Shown: in pieces, positions 28,634 to 38,242 of the stretch
Layout: the number at the start of each line of letters is the position of its first letter
How positions within the stretch are numbered: position 1 is the first letter of the stretch
From: Ilyomonas sp965214235
GTDB lineage: Bacteria; Bacteroidota; Bacteroidia; Chitinophagales; Chitinophagaceae
DNA length: 64,000 nucleotides
NCBI GenBank assembly: GCA_965214235.1
Contig: CBDCBH010000003.1
Coordinates: 496,001 to 560,000, forward strand
Direction of reading: 5' to 3'
The notes under the pieces: generated by a model
What the model was told of the DNA's origin: nothing
What the model saw: only the letters and a program-made list of their open reading frames with translations
The model's database searches: none
Translations under genes and position numbers: made by a program

Positions 28634-29698
28634 ATGACACCCAAGTTTGCAAACACAGCACCATCGTTCCACGTAGAATTAAAAAAGAGAATCAACCAAT
28701 ATTTCGCCACAACCGGTAAAGAACAAACCGGCGGCTGGCGGTTGGCGAGTAAGGCAATAATTTTGGTTACCATTCTTGTTGCCACTTACACTATTCTTGT
28801 TTTTTTTACACCTGCCTGGCAAGGGGCAATCGCGTTGAGCGCGCTGCTTGGTTTTACTACGGCAGCTATTGGTTTTAATGTAATGCACGATGGCAGCCAC
28901 GGTAGCTTTAGTAAATACAAATGGATGAACAAAGGAGCTTCTACCGTTGCCGAATTTGTTGGCGCCAGCCAGTTTATGTGGAACATGAAACACAATGTAA
29001 TTCACCATGCGTATGCCAACATTGATGGCATTGATGACGATATTGACGCCAAGCCTATTTTACGCATGGCGCCAACGCAAAAGCGTTATAAAATTCATCG
29101 TTTTCAGCATTTGTATTTCTGGGTTTTTTATGCCTTCCTTCATTTGTACTGGACGATGATGAGTGATTACCGCAAGTATTTTTTAAAGAGAATTGGTGAT
29201 ATTCCGCTAAAGAAAATGAACACAAAAGACCATATTACGTTTTGGTTGTTTAAATTTCTTCACTATGGTTTATTCATTGTTTTGCCAATTGTAAAAGTAG
29301 GTGTGATTGATTGGATGATTGGATATACCGTTTTTACTGTTTGCGTAGGTTTTACCATTAGCATTGTGTTTCAGCTGGCGCACACAGTTGAGCATACCGA
29401 GTTTCCGGTGCCCGATGAAATAACACACAAATTAGAAGATGAATGGGCAATTCATCAATTAAAAACAACTGCCAACTTTGCTACCCGAAACCGTTTGATT
29501 TCGTGGTATGTAGGTGGATTGAATTTTCAAATTGAACATCATTTGTTCCCTAAAATATCTCACATTCATTACCCTGCCATTTCAAAAATTATAAAGCAGG
29601 CTTGTGTTGAACATGGCGTTGTGTATGTTGAATATAAAAGAATGCACCAGGCAGTAGCTTCGCACATTTCTTTTTTAAGAGAGATGGGAAGAGCGTGA
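28634..29698 (+). CDS. Front-end type membrane fatty acid desaturase
   Basis: A 354-residue integral membrane di-iron desaturase. Three histidine boxes are present: HDGSHGSF near residue 83, HNVIHHAYAN near 119 and QIEHHLFP near 300. Gln rather than His at the start of the third box is the mark of front-end (delta-5/6-like) acyl-lipid or acyl-CoA desaturases. Two pairs of hydrophobic helices are visible, and there is no fused cytochrome b5. It introduces double bases into membrane fatty acids, probably for cold adaptation (inference). It lies 45 bases after bshB1, in the same orientation. Confidence 0.92.
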   Translation: MTPKFANTAPSFHVELKKRINQYFATTGKEQTGGWRLASKAIILVTILVATYTILVFFTPAWQGAIALSALLGFTTAAIGFNVMHDGSHGSFSKYKWMNKGASTVAEFVGASQFMWNMKHNVIHHAYANIDGIDDDIDAKPILRMAPTQKRYKIHRFQHLYFWVFYAFLHLYWTMMSDYRKYFLKRIGDIPLKKMNTKDHITFWLFKFLHYGLFIVLPIVKVGVIDWMIGYTVFTVCVGFTISIVFQLAHTVEHTEFPVPDEITHKLEDEWAIHQLKTTANFATRNRLISWYVGGLNFQIEHHLFPKISHIHYPAISKIIKQACVEHGVVYVEYKRMHQAVASHISFLREMGRA

Positions 29699-29797
29699 TT
29701 TACTGTATAATTTGTGTAAATGATGAGTTATAATTAGATCACACAAACAGGTTGAAGTAATCTTATTTGTACAAGCAACTATCCTTCACATCGTACA

Positions 29798-31639
29798 TCA
29801 AAAAATGCTGTTCGAATAATCCGAATTTAACTGTATCAAATCAGGCGCACGAACGTAAGTAGAGTTGTAACGGAACCGAAGGTTAATGGTGCTGTTGATA
29901 AGATAAGGACGCATATTTTGAATCTGGCGCGGAAAATAAACAAAGCGTAATTCTATAGTTCCAAACAAAAGATTTTCGTTGCGCACACGAACGCCGGCAC
30001 CTACACTCCAATACAACGCCGATTTATCTGCGGGTCGGTTGCGAGCCGTAAGGGCGGAAACATCATTAAAAACAAACGGTGAAAACTGAAAGCCAAACAG
30101 TTTGTATTTCAGGAAAATAAACGTCTCTCCATGCAGGCTGATGCGGCGATCTCCAAACGCCGAATCGGAGCCAAAATAACGAATGCCAAACGGGTTATTT
30201 ATCTTCAAAGGGTCTAAAGCAATTTGGTTAAATTGCCGCGTATAACTCAATTGCAAATACTGCCGCATTTTAAAATTCCGGAATAAATACAGCTTGCTGA
30301 AAACGCTGGTACCAAGCAATAAACCCGCATCCTGAATTTGATTTTTCCTTACAAAGCCGCCTGCCCTAAAAAAGTATTGAATGAAATGTTCTCTGCTGGT
30401 AAAGCGATAAAAATTAGCATCAACACCGGCATACGCACGCTTCAGATACAACTGCTGATACCAGCCCGATGTAACCGAAATGTTATAACCCGTGGGCACA
30501 TCTTCTGTTACACCAAAACCATAAATATAATTGGTTTTATAAAAATCCTGCCTGAAGAAAGTAAACTGACCAAGAATACCTTTTTTATCGTTGTACAGTT
30601 GGTTGAAATGATCGCCAATCTGCAATGGTAGTTGCGTAAAATCGGTTTTAAAATATCGGAACGAAACAAATTTTCTGTCGTGCAGCGTGTTATCCGCAAG
30701 AAACCGTTTCACACCAATATTATAACCAATCCATCCATCAATGGTGTTGTATTTATAATGATAAAAAACACTGTCGGGCTGAAGGTAATCGTTGTTGGTT
30801 TGGCTGGTGCCGGCAATTAAGCCACCGGCTATTCTGCCATACGCCGAAGTAAGCGGGCGATCCAATTGCAACAAAAAAGCCTGCTGGTTAAGGCGGTTGC
30901 GGCTAATGTTGTTATCAATTTTGCTATAAGTAAGTGTAGCATTAATAAAACTGTGCTTGATGCTATTGATACCATAAAGAACCGAATAACCAAAATCGGG
31001 TCGTCTGTTTGCTTGATACAAACCTGTTACCTGAATTCGTTGCCCGGTACCCATTACATTGTTTTCCGAAACACTGGCACGAATGTCGTTTGGCGCCAAA
31101 TTATTAAGCGAGGCGTTAATGCTGAACAAATCTTTTGTTATCACCTGCAAGTCAACAGAATCAGAACTTCCGGGCACTTCCATAACCAATATACGTGCAT
31201 CTTGTATGTAACCCAGCGAGCGCAGATAACGTTCGTTTTCCGAAATTAAGTACGTGTTAAGGGGCGTGTTTTGCTGGATAAATAAGTTATTTCTTATTTG
31301 CCAGGCTCTTGTGTTGTGGTGAAGCTGATTTAAAAACTGCGTTCCAAAATACCGGCTTTGTTTTGAAGTATCGGTGAATGATTTACCAAAGCTGAACTCT
31401 TTTGTATCGATGTTTCTGATTATTTTTCCCTGATACTCTTTATAAGGCTGCTCGGCTTTTATAATTAACGATGGAGCGATGGGTATTGATGAAGTATCGG
31501 GATGCCGTTTGGAAACAAGATGATACGCCCATTGAAAAATGTTATGCTTCTTTTTTACAACAAGGCTATCTCTCTTTACAATCACTGTATCTTTTTGCGC
31601 CGATACATCATTGCAAATAATAAAGATGATAATAAACAA
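29798..31639 (-). CDS. Omp85/BamA-like outer membrane beta-barrel protein
   Basis: A 613-residue exported protein. It has a short signal peptide (cleavage near VSAQ), an N-terminal soluble part with one POTRA-like beta-alpha unit (about 110-165, ending in SDSVDLQVITKDLF), then a barrel of alternating hydrophobic strands to the C-terminus. A late GVRVRNENLLFGTIELRFVYFP resembles the final strands of the Omp85 bacterial surface antigen domain. It probably assembles or translocates outer-membrane components. It is not the essential BamA, which normally carries five POTRA domains. Single-gene unit, divergent from mqnE. Confidence 0.72.
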   Translation of the reverse strand: MFIIIFIICNDVSAQKDTVIVKRDSLVVKKKHNIFQWAYHLVSKRHPDTSSIPIAPSLIIKAEQPYKEYQGKIIRNIDTKEFSFGKSFTDTSKQSRYFGTQFLNQLHHNTRAWQIRNNLFIQQNTPLNTYLISENERYLRSLGYIQDARILVMEVPGSSDSVDLQVITKDLFSINASLNNLAPNDIRASVSENNVMGTGQRIQVTGLYQANRRPDFGYSVLYGINSIKHSFINATLTYSKIDNNISRNRLNQQAFLLQLDRPLTSAYGRIAGGLIAGTSQTNNDYLQPDSVFYHYKYNTIDGWIGYNIGVKRFLADNTLHDRKFVSFRYFKTDFTQLPLQIGDHFNQLYNDKKGILGQFTFFRQDFYKTNYIYGFGVTEDVPTGYNISVTSGWYQQLYLKRAYAGVDANFYRFTSREHFIQYFFRAGGFVRKNQIQDAGLLLGTSVFSKLYLFRNFKMRQYLQLSYTRQFNQIALDPLKINNPFGIRYFGSDSAFGDRRISLHGETFIFLKYKLFGFQFSPFVFNDVSALTARNRPADKSALYWSVGAGVRVRNENLLFGTIELRFVYFPRQIQNMRPYLINSTINLRFRYNSTYVRAPDLIQLNSDYSNSIF

Positions 31640-31871
31640 ACCAATGCACTTCCAATATGTGTAGCTGTTTGCTTTAATACAGGTATTTGTTTTTTTAAAT
31701 GAACCACTAAGCTAAATGCAAATAAAAAACCACTTGGGTTTTTACCGGCAAGCCATTTTATAAACCATAAAAACACAGCAAAAGTTATGGATTGCAAATT
31801 ATCATTTTTAATTTTAACACAATCCCAAACATGCAGCATTTATAAAGCTGCACGAGAGCCAATATGCCTTG

Positions 31872-31879
31872 TACCTTTG
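31872..31879 (+). promoter_or_regulatory. Candidate -7 box of mqnE
   Basis: TACCTTTG followed by C, a full match to TAnnTTTG, ends 20 bases before the mqnE start codon at 31900. No good TTG was seen at -33. Confidence 0.5.
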
Positions 31880-31899
31880 CAAAAAATCAATAAAAGAAA

Positions 31900-33078
31900 A
31901 TGGTTGCTGTTACCGATAAAATAGAACGATTAATAGAAACAGAAAGCGATACCGAATTAAAAAATATAGGTTATAAAATTATAAACCGGCAACGCATTTC
32001 GTTTGACGATGGCGTGCTGCTTTTTGAAAAAGCATCGCTTCCTTTCACCGGCGCTTTGGCAAATTGGGTGCGCGAACAAAAGCATGGCAACATCACTTAT
32101 TTCAACCGAAATTTTCATATTGAACCAACCAATGTTTGTGTGTTTTCGTGCGCGTTTTGCGCGTACAGTCGTTTGTATGCGCACCGCGAAGAAGGCTGGG
32201 AATTGAGTACGCAACAAATGCTCGATATTGTGCGGAGTTACGATGGCAAACCTGTTACCGAAGTACACATTGTTGGCGGCGTGCATCCAAAGTTAAACCT
32301 GAATTTTTTTATTGATTTAATGCAGCAAATAAAAACGCATCGCCCCGGTTTACATATTAAAGGCTATACTGCCGTTGAACTGGATTATATGTTTCGCAAA
32401 GCGAAAGTATCGGTTGAAGAAGGCATGAAACTATTGCACAGCGCAGGTTTGGACTCGATGCCCGGCGGCGGCGCAGAAATATTTCATCCAGACATCAGGG
32501 AACAAATTTGCGCCGATAAAGTAAATGCTGATGGCTGGCTGAACATACATCGCACGGCTCATAACTTAGGAATGCATAGCAATGCAACCATGTTGTACGG
32601 GCATATTGAAAAGCCCTGGCATCGTGTAGATCACATGGAACGTTTGCGCAGTTTGCAGGATGAAACCGGCGGCTTCAATACTTTTATTCCTTTAAAATTT
32701 CGCAATAAAAACAACGACATGAGCTATGTGCGCGAAGCTACCGTTGGGGAAGATATGAAGCTGTATGCCGTGGCGCGTTTGTACATGGATAATTTTCCGC
32801 ATTTGAAAGCTTACTGGCCTATGCTGGGCAGGCAAAATGCACAACTCACGTTATCATTTGGTGTGAATGATTTGGATGGAACCATTGATGACACCACTAA
32901 AATATATTCGATGGCGGGCAGCGAAGAACAAACACCGTCTCTTACCACAGCGCAGTTGGTTGTTATGATTAAGAGCGTTGGCAGAGAGCCGGTTGAACGC
33001 GATACGTTGTACAACGTAATTAAAAATTATGCAAACGAAAATGTAACAGAGATGGAAGCGAACCCTTTGTATAACTAA
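31900..33078 (+). CDS. mqnE: Aminodeoxyfutalosine synthase (radical SAM)
   Basis: A 392-residue radical SAM enzyme of the futalosine route to menaquinone; it joins the chorismate-derived enolpyruvyl benzoate to SAM to make aminodeoxyfutalosine. The cluster motif is CVFSCAFCAYSR near residues 80-87 (CX3CX2C). Typical of the family are EVHIVGGVHPKLNLNFF, DSMPGGGAEIFHPD and TAHNLGMHSNATMLYGHIE. It indicates that the organism makes menaquinone by the mqn pathway; the other mqn genes are outside this window. It stands alone between the Omp85-like gene and the GH15 gene. Confidence 0.95.
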   Translation: MVAVTDKIERLIETESDTELKNIGYKIINRQRISFDDGVLLFEKASLPFTGALANWVREQKHGNITYFNRNFHIEPTNVCVFSCAFCAYSRLYAHREEGWELSTQQMLDIVRSYDGKPVTEVHIVGGVHPKLNLNFFIDLMQQIKTHRPGLHIKGYTAVELDYMFRKAKVSVEEGMKLLHSAGLDSMPGGGAEIFHPDIREQICADKVNADGWLNIHRTAHNLGMHSNATMLYGHIEKPWHRVDHMERLRSLQDETGGFNTFIPLKFRNKNNDMSYVREATVGEDMKLYAVARLYMDNFPHLKAYWPMLGRQNAQLTLSFGVNDLDGTIDDTTKIYSMAGSEEQTPSLTTAQLVVMIKSVGREPVERDTLYNVIKNYANENVTEMEANPLYN

Positions 33079-33612
33079 AGAGAAATTACAAATTACTTTT
33101 TGAAAGAGAAAAAACTTTTACCAATAGTTTCATTGGTTGTATCATAATGTTCGCGTTATGATACGATGCGAAAATTTTAAAACTTATTTGCATTCTTTCT
33201 TTTACTCTACTTTTTTTAAGAAACATGTACTGCTTCTTCCACGCTTATATTTTATTGTATTGATACAAAGGTTAGTCCTATCCTGATAAAACAAAACTCT
33301 ATTACTGAATTAAAATTTTCAATCTACTTTCCAACATCGTTTATAAAATCATTTGTTGCCTCAATCACTTTCTCTTTACCAATTAATAGAAAAGTCATTT
33401 CATCTATCTGTATGTGTTTTCTTTTACTCCTGCTATAAAAAAAGCAGAGTAAAAACAACATCTCTTGTAATCTCTTTAACTCACAACCAAATCTGCGCAC
33501 GGCAAAACGTTTTTTATTTCATGCTAATAACATCAACACTTATATTTTTACGGCAAGCAATTTGAAAAAGAGTTGAACACCATTTTTTACTACCCCAAAA
33601 ATTATCTCTTGC
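33079..33612. other. Intergenic region between mqnE and the GH15 gene
   Basis: About 530 bases with no supported gene. Near the mqnE end there are two adjacent hairpins: CCAAT/ATTGG (33121-33136) and GTATCATAA (33139-33147) with TTATGATAC (33156-33164). A run of T follows only further on, so they are not a classic terminator. The rest is AT-rich with no structure that I recognise. Confidence 0.5.
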
Positions 33613-35397
33613 ATGGCAGCACATAAATATCAAACCGGCATCATTGGCAACTGCGCTTACATCGCCCATGTAAATAAAAACACCAATATCGATTGGCTTT
33701 GCTGGCCCCGCTTCGATAGCTCGTTTGTGTTTGGTAAAATGCTTGATAAAAACAAAGGCGGGCAGTTTACCATTCTTCCCGATAACGACAAATACACTTC
33801 TATTCAATATTATTTAGAAAACACCAATGTTTTATGCACCGTAGTAACCACTGAACATGGCAAATACCGTGTGATGGATGTAGCTCCGCGCTTTACGCAA
33901 TATGAACGTTCGTTTCGCCCGCTGATGCTGATAAGAAGAGTTGAAGCGCTGGAAGGAACGCCACGTATTAAAGTGGTTTGCAAGCCGGTTTGCGATTACG
34001 GCGAAAAACAATTGGAAGGTCACCGCGGCAGCAGCAATATTGAGTTTACCGGGTATGATGAAAAGATAAGATTGACAACCGATTTGCCTATCAATTATAT
34101 TTTTGATCAGCAATGTTTTGTATTAACTGATACGCGTTATTTAGTGCTTACTTATGGTCGCCCGCTGGAAGCGCCCATTGCTTCCACCTGCTCAAATTTT
34201 ATCGATAATACCATCAAGTATTGGCGCGGCTGGGTAAAGAATTCCAGCATTGGCAATTTTGCACAGCAACGTGTTATTCGTTCTGCTTTGGCTTTAAAAA
34301 TCCATCAGTTTGAAGATACTGGCGCTATCATCGCTGCCAGCACCACAAGCCTTCCTGAACATCCGGGAAGCGTTCGCAATTGGGACTACCGGTATTGCTG
34401 GCTGCGCGATACGTTTTACACTATCAACGCGCTTAACCACATTGCGCATTTTGAAGAGATGGAACATTATTTTCATTACGTTGCCGATATTTCTTTCGAT
34501 CAATCTTCTTTTCGTTATCAACCCCTTTATGGCATTACCGGGCAAAGGAAATTAGTGGAAGAAATTTTACCGCTCGAAGGCTACTTAGGCAACAAGCCGG
34601 TGCGCATTGGCAACCAGGCTTACGAGCATGTGCAGAACGATATTTACGGTCAGGTGCTGGTATCGCTGCTTCCTCTTTATACCGATTACAGGTTTGTTTT
34701 TAAAGAACGGCACGACTCCAAAAAGTGGGTAGAGTTTGTGTTGAATAAAATTGATAAAACCGTTGATGAAAAAGATGCCGGCATCTGGGAGTTTCGCAAC
34801 ATGGAAAACATTCATTGCTATACCAATTTATTTCAGTGGGCAGGCTGTTGTTCAGCCATAAAAATAGCGCAGGCGATTGGCGATAAACAACTGGAAGAAA
34901 AAGCAGAGAAACTAAAGCAACGAGCCATTGTTAATATTGAAAGCTGCTACAACGAAGAAATGAAATGCTACGCCAGCGCACGTGGCGTTACCTTCCTTGA
35001 CGCCAGCACATTACAGTTAATTTTGATGAATTATTTAGATCCGAATTCGCAACGCGCCAAAGACCATTTGGTAGCCCTGGAAAAGGAACTAAAAACCCCG
35101 AACGGTTTGTTTTACAGGTATGTTCATGCTGATGATTTTGGCAAGCCAAAATCAACCTTTTTAATTTGCGCCTTTTGGTACATTGAAGCCCTGGCTTGTG
35201 TGGGACGATTGGAAGATGCTATTAGCGAGTTCAACAATATCATGCAATACAGCAACCATTTAGGTTTATTCAGTGAAGATGTGGATGAAAATGATGGCAG
35301 CCAGTGGGGCAACTTTCCGCAAGCGTACAGCCATGTAGGTTTGATGAATGCTGCTTACCGCATCTCTCAAAAAATGGATAAACCAATCTTTATGTAA
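33613..35397 (+). CDS. Glycoside hydrolase family 15 protein (glucoamylase/trehalase type)
   Basis: A 594-residue cytosolic GH15 enzyme (no signal peptide) that releases glucose from alpha-glucans or trehalose by inversion. It has the N-terminal beta-sandwich with IGNCAYIAHVNKNTNIDWLC, then the (alpha/alpha)6 barrel starting at VRNWDYRYCWLRDTFY near residue 256. The two acids are expected in LPLEGYLGNKPVRIGNQAYE (about 318) and GLFSEDVDENDG (about 552), followed by GNFPQAYSHVGL. Bacterial members of this subgroup include trehalases, so the substrate is uncertain. It is transcribed convergently with the isochorismatase-fold gene. Confidence 0.92.
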   Translation: MAAHKYQTGIIGNCAYIAHVNKNTNIDWLCWPRFDSSFVFGKMLDKNKGGQFTILPDNDKYTSIQYYLENTNVLCTVVTTEHGKYRVMDVAPRFTQYERSFRPLMLIRRVEALEGTPRIKVVCKPVCDYGEKQLEGHRGSSNIEFTGYDEKIRLTTDLPINYIFDQQCFVLTDTRYLVLTYGRPLEAPIASTCSNFIDNTIKYWRGWVKNSSIGNFAQQRVIRSALALKIHQFEDTGAIIAASTTSLPEHPGSVRNWDYRYCWLRDTFYTINALNHIAHFEEMEHYFHYVADISFDQSSFRYQPLYGITGQRKLVEEILPLEGYLGNKPVRIGNQAYEHVQNDIYGQVLVSLLPLYTDYRFVFKERHDSKKWVEFVLNKIDKTVDEKDAGIWEFRNMENIHCYTNLFQWAGCCSAIKIAQAIGDKQLEEKAEKLKQRAIVNIESCYNEEMKCYASARGVTFLDASTLQLILMNYLDPNSQRAKDHLVALEKELKTPNGLFYRYVHADDFGKPKSTFLICAFWYIEALACVGRLEDAISEFNNIMQYSNHLGLFSEDVDENDGSQWGNFPQAYSHVGLMNAAYRISQKMDKPIFM

Positions 35398-35410
35398 TGA
35401 TGTTTTTATT

Positions 35411-35515
35411 GAACCGCGAAGTCGCGAAGAACGCCAGCCAACACAAAACATTTTATGTAATTAATTCTTCCAAAACTCTTTGTATTACTTAAGGTCTTCG
35501 CGACTTCATGGTTTT
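35411..35515. repeat. Long inverted repeat between convergent genes
   Basis: GAACCGCGAAGTCGCGAAGA (35411-35430) and TCTTCGCGACTTCATGGTTT (35495-35514) pair at 17 of 20 positions around a 64-base loop. The pair lies between the stops of the GH15 gene and the isochorismatase-fold gene and may serve as a bidirectional terminator or be a remnant of a dispersed GC-rich repeat. Confidence 0.55.
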
Positions 35516-35522
35516 AAAATAT

Positions 35523-36092
35523 TCAATGCTCTTGCATCTTTTCAATAATCTTATCGGTATCATCAATCTCGCCCATGCGTGGAAAAATATATTTTATACT
35601 TCTTTCATGCGCTTCGGCAGCTACGTCAGTCATAGCATCTTTAGCGAAAGTAACATTGTAGCCGCGCTCGCTCGCAGCCCTTGCCGTTCCTTCCACGCCA
35701 ATGCTGGTAGCCACGCCGCCAATCACAATGCCGGTGATGCCGCGTTTCTTTAACTCTTCATCCATAGCGGTTTCAAAAAAAGCATTCCAGGTATGTTTGG
35801 TGATGAGAATATCTTCAGGTTGTTTATTTACTTCCGGAACGATTTCAAACATATCCGGTGTTGGCGATGCGCCTTGCTGCATGTTTACCTCTTTGCGTGT
35901 TTTTGTCCACGCTGCATTGCCGGCAACTACATTGGTAAATATGATGGGCAAGCCTGCTTTGCGAAAAGCATCAATCAGTTTCACCGCATTATTTATAATT
36001 TCCTGTACAGGAGTTGCTGTTTGCCGGCTCACAATTCCTTTCTGCAAATCAATCAATATTAATGCTGTTTGTTTGTCTAAAGCGGTTACCAT
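35523..36092 (-). CDS. Isochorismatase-fold hydrolase lacking the usual Cys
   Basis: A 189-residue alpha/beta hydrolase of the isochorismatase-like (cysteine hydrolase) superfamily. The Asp (ALILIDLQKGI, near 15) and Lys (ITKHTWNAFF, near 97) of the triad are present. The position of the nucleophile reads GGVATSIGVEGTARAA near 123-134, with Gly where nicotinamidase-type enzymes have Cys; true isochorismatases such as PhzD also have Gly there. So it should not use a thiol nucleophile. It is the last gene of the marR-MFS operon, 59 bases after the membrane-protein gene, which suggests a role in modification or breakdown of the exported compound. Confidence 0.8.
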   Translation of the reverse strand: MVTALDKQTALILIDLQKGIVSRQTATPVQEIINNAVKLIDAFRKAGLPIIFTNVVAGNAAWTKTRKEVNMQQGASPTPDMFEIVPEVNKQPEDILITKHTWNAFFETAMDEELKKRGITGIVIGGVATSIGVEGTARAASERGYNVTFAKDAMTDVAAEAHERSIKYIFPRMGEIDDTDKIIEKMQEH

Positions 36093-36151
36093 AATTGTTG
36101 TTTTTATTGTTGTTTTTAATTTCTATTCATAGCTATCAGTAACAAATTGCG

Positions 36152-36460
36152 TTAGCGTTTTTCTTTTTTAGCGAATCCTTTACCCAACAAAATACTTGTA
36201 AAAGAAAACGCAGAAAAAAATACAAGAAGCGATACATTATCTTGAAACGATACTTTACCAAACCTGTATAAAAGAAAGCCGATAACAATGTTTACCAACG
36301 CCCATACAACATTAATTACCGGCGATGAAAGTCCTTTCCCGGGCGGCTTTGCAAAAGGTGTGGGAAAAACATCTCCCGATATTCCATTTACAAAATGCGG
36401 GATTGCGTTCGCTAAAAACATACCCGCAAAAAACTGGCTTACATAATAATACCATTCCAT
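36152..36460 (-). CDS. Small membrane protein, unknown function
   Basis: 102 residues with three or four hydrophobic segments (FFAGMFLANAIPHFVNG, VINVVWALVNIVIGFLLY, LVFFSAFSFTSILLG), a conserved-looking NAIPHF motif near 20, and a lysine-rich C-terminus. I know no function; such proteins are common in Chitinophagaceae. It lies 29 bases after the MFS stop and 59 before the hydrolase start, inside the MarR-controlled unit. Confidence 0.7.
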   Translation of the reverse strand: MEWYYYVSQFFAGMFLANAIPHFVNGISGDVFPTPFAKPPGKGLSSPVINVVWALVNIVIGFLLYRFGKVSFQDNVSLLVFFSAFSFTSILLGKGFAKKEKR

Positions 36461-36489
36461 GTTATTGTTTTGTTTTTACTCCATTTTTA

Positions 36490-37755
36490 TTACGTCTGCA
36501 AAGCAACTTCGGCTTCCTGTGGTTTTGCAATTGGTATTACCTTTCTCTCCCTCTTATGTTTGCGCAGAAACCGGATATGAAGCACGCCAATTATTAATGC
36601 AATAATGCCTTCCGCCAGCACCGTATCCTGCACGCCAATGTGCTGCGAAACAAAACCAATAAGTAAGCCGCCTAATGGCTGCATCCCGAAAAATGCCATT
36701 GCATAAATACTAATCACTCTGCCGCGCATGGCAGGGTTTACTGTAGTTTGTATCAATGTATTGGTAACAGTAATTTGAGACATCATACCAAACGCACTGA
36801 TAACAGCAAAAAGAAGCGCCAGCGGGTAGATAGAAGTATGCGAAAACAAAATAAGGCCGGTGCCAAATACAAGCGTATTAATGGCTAATATCTTCTGCAA
36901 ATTTTTACCGGGTTGTAAAGAAGCGAGAAAAATAGCGCCCGCTAAAGCACCTAACCCAATGGCGCTGTCGATGATGCCAAACGTAGATGCCGTTCCTTTA
37001 AAAATATCTTTTGCATACACCGGAATTAATGTATTAAAAGGCAATACAAACAAGCTGACAGTAGCCAGCATAAGTATGATAAAGAAGATAAGCGGTGTTT
37101 GTTTAATGTACTGCAAACCTTCTTTTAATTCGCCCGTTATATTTTTGGTATGAATCTTCGCAACGTATTTGGGCAGCTTCATCATCAGCAACGAAATAAT
37201 AACGGCAACAAAGCTCACTGCGTTCAATCCAAAGCAAACCGTATCGCCTAATTTTTCAATGGCGATGCCTGCAATGGCAGGTCCAATCAGCCTTGATAAA
37301 TTCACCATTGATGAATTTAAAGCAAGCGCATTGGGCAAATCTTTTTTGTTATCCACCATGTCGTACACCAGCGATTGGCGCGCTGGCACATCAAACGCAT
37401 TTACTATACCCAGCAATACGCTTAAAGCAAGAATTTCCCAGATTGTGTAATGATTAAAAAAGATAAGCGCCGTTAGCAAAACCGCTTGAATCATGTAAAC
37501 AATTTGTGTTATCAGCAACACTTTATAACGGTCATAACGGTCCGACACAACGCCGCCTAAAAATGAAAGAAGAAACGATGGAAACATGGTTGCAAACAAG
37601 GTTACGCCCAGCATAAATTTAGAATGCGTTAGCGAATATACCACCCAGCTTACGGCTGTTTTTTGCATCCACGTACCGATTAATGAAATGGATTGACCCG
37701 TAAAATATAACCTGTAATTGCGACTTTTAAAAGCGTTGAATGTAGTAATCTTCAT
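36490..37755 (-). CDS. MFS efflux transporter (EntS/DHA3-like)
   Basis: A 421-residue major facilitator superfamily protein with twelve predicted transmembrane segments. The N-terminal half has SLIGTWMQKTAVSWVVYSLTH and FLGGVVSDRYDRYKVLLITQ, the loop 2-3 signature of drug:H+ antiporters of the EntS/DHA3 type. It should export a small compound (drug, siderophore or signalling molecule). It is encoded 42 bases downstream of a MarR regulator and cotranscribed with a small membrane protein and an isochorismatase-fold hydrolase, a layout typical of inducible detoxification units. Confidence 0.9.
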   Translation of the reverse strand: MKITTFNAFKSRNYRLYFTGQSISLIGTWMQKTAVSWVVYSLTHSKFMLGVTLFATMFPSFLLSFLGGVVSDRYDRYKVLLITQIVYMIQAVLLTALIFFNHYTIWEILALSVLLGIVNAFDVPARQSLVYDMVDNKKDLPNALALNSSMVNLSRLIGPAIAGIAIEKLGDTVCFGLNAVSFVAVIISLLMMKLPKYVAKIHTKNITGELKEGLQYIKQTPLIFFIILMLATVSLFVLPFNTLIPVYAKDIFKGTASTFGIIDSAIGLGALAGAIFLASLQPGKNLQKILAINTLVFGTGLILFSHTSIYPLALLFAVISAFGMMSQITVTNTLIQTTVNPAMRGRVISIYAMAFFGMQPLGGLLIGFVSQHIGVQDTVLAEGIIALIIGVLHIRFLRKHKRERKVIPIAKPQEAEVALQT

Positions 37756-37797
37756 ATTCCAATTCGTCTTTTTTCAAACTCTTCATTAGTAAAGAAA

Positions 37798-38238
37798 CTA
37801 ATCAAAATCAATCAATCTTGATAAAGGCTCTATAACTTTACGAAGTGTTTCCTGCTCACGTGTTGTAAGCGTTTCGGCAATGGCGCGATGCAGCCATTCA
37901 TCGCGTTCGTGCCGGCTTTTATACAATAATTTTTGCCCTGGTTTTGATAGTGAAATCAGCACTTTGCGCTTGTCGGTTACTGATGGTTTGCGAAGAATAT
38001 AACCCAGCTCAAATAAATGATTTACAATTTGCGACATGGATTGTGAGGTAATTTTTTCCATGGATGCCAGCTCGCTTGCCAACAACTCTTTGTGTTCATC
38101 CAGCAGTTTGAGAACAGACCTTTCTGTAAGCGACAATTGCTCGGCTGCGAAGGATTTGCTTCGCAGCTTTTTTATCAGCCGTGCAACCACTGTTCTCAAA
38201 TCGGACGCTAAATGTAAATCGGTTTCTTGCAGTACCAT
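37798..38238 (-). CDS. MarR family transcriptional regulator
   Basis: A 146-residue winged-helix repressor. The helix-turn-helix is at about 57-85 (ELASMEKITSQSMSQIVNHL), followed by the wing with VTDKRKVLISLSKPG, a conserved MarR element (DxR). N- and C-terminal helices form the dimer interface. It is first in a four-gene unit (marR, MFS, membrane protein, hydrolase). A near-perfect 28-base palindrome lies directly upstream, overlapping the expected transcription start, so autorepression relieved by a small ligand is likely. Confidence 0.93.
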   Translation of the reverse strand: MVLQETDLHLASDLRTVVARLIKKLRSKSFAAEQLSLTERSVLKLLDEHKELLASELASMEKITSQSMSQIVNHLFELGYILRKPSVTDKRKVLISLSKPGQKLLYKSRHERDEWLHRAIAETLTTREQETLRKVIEPLSRLIDFD

Positions 38239-38242
38239 AATA

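Noticed and set aside
31582..31839. Minus-strand 85-residue hydrophobic frame near the Omp85-like gene start
   Set aside because: Overlaps the N-terminus of the Omp85-like gene in another frame and has a poor N-terminus; the longer gene has a good signal peptide.
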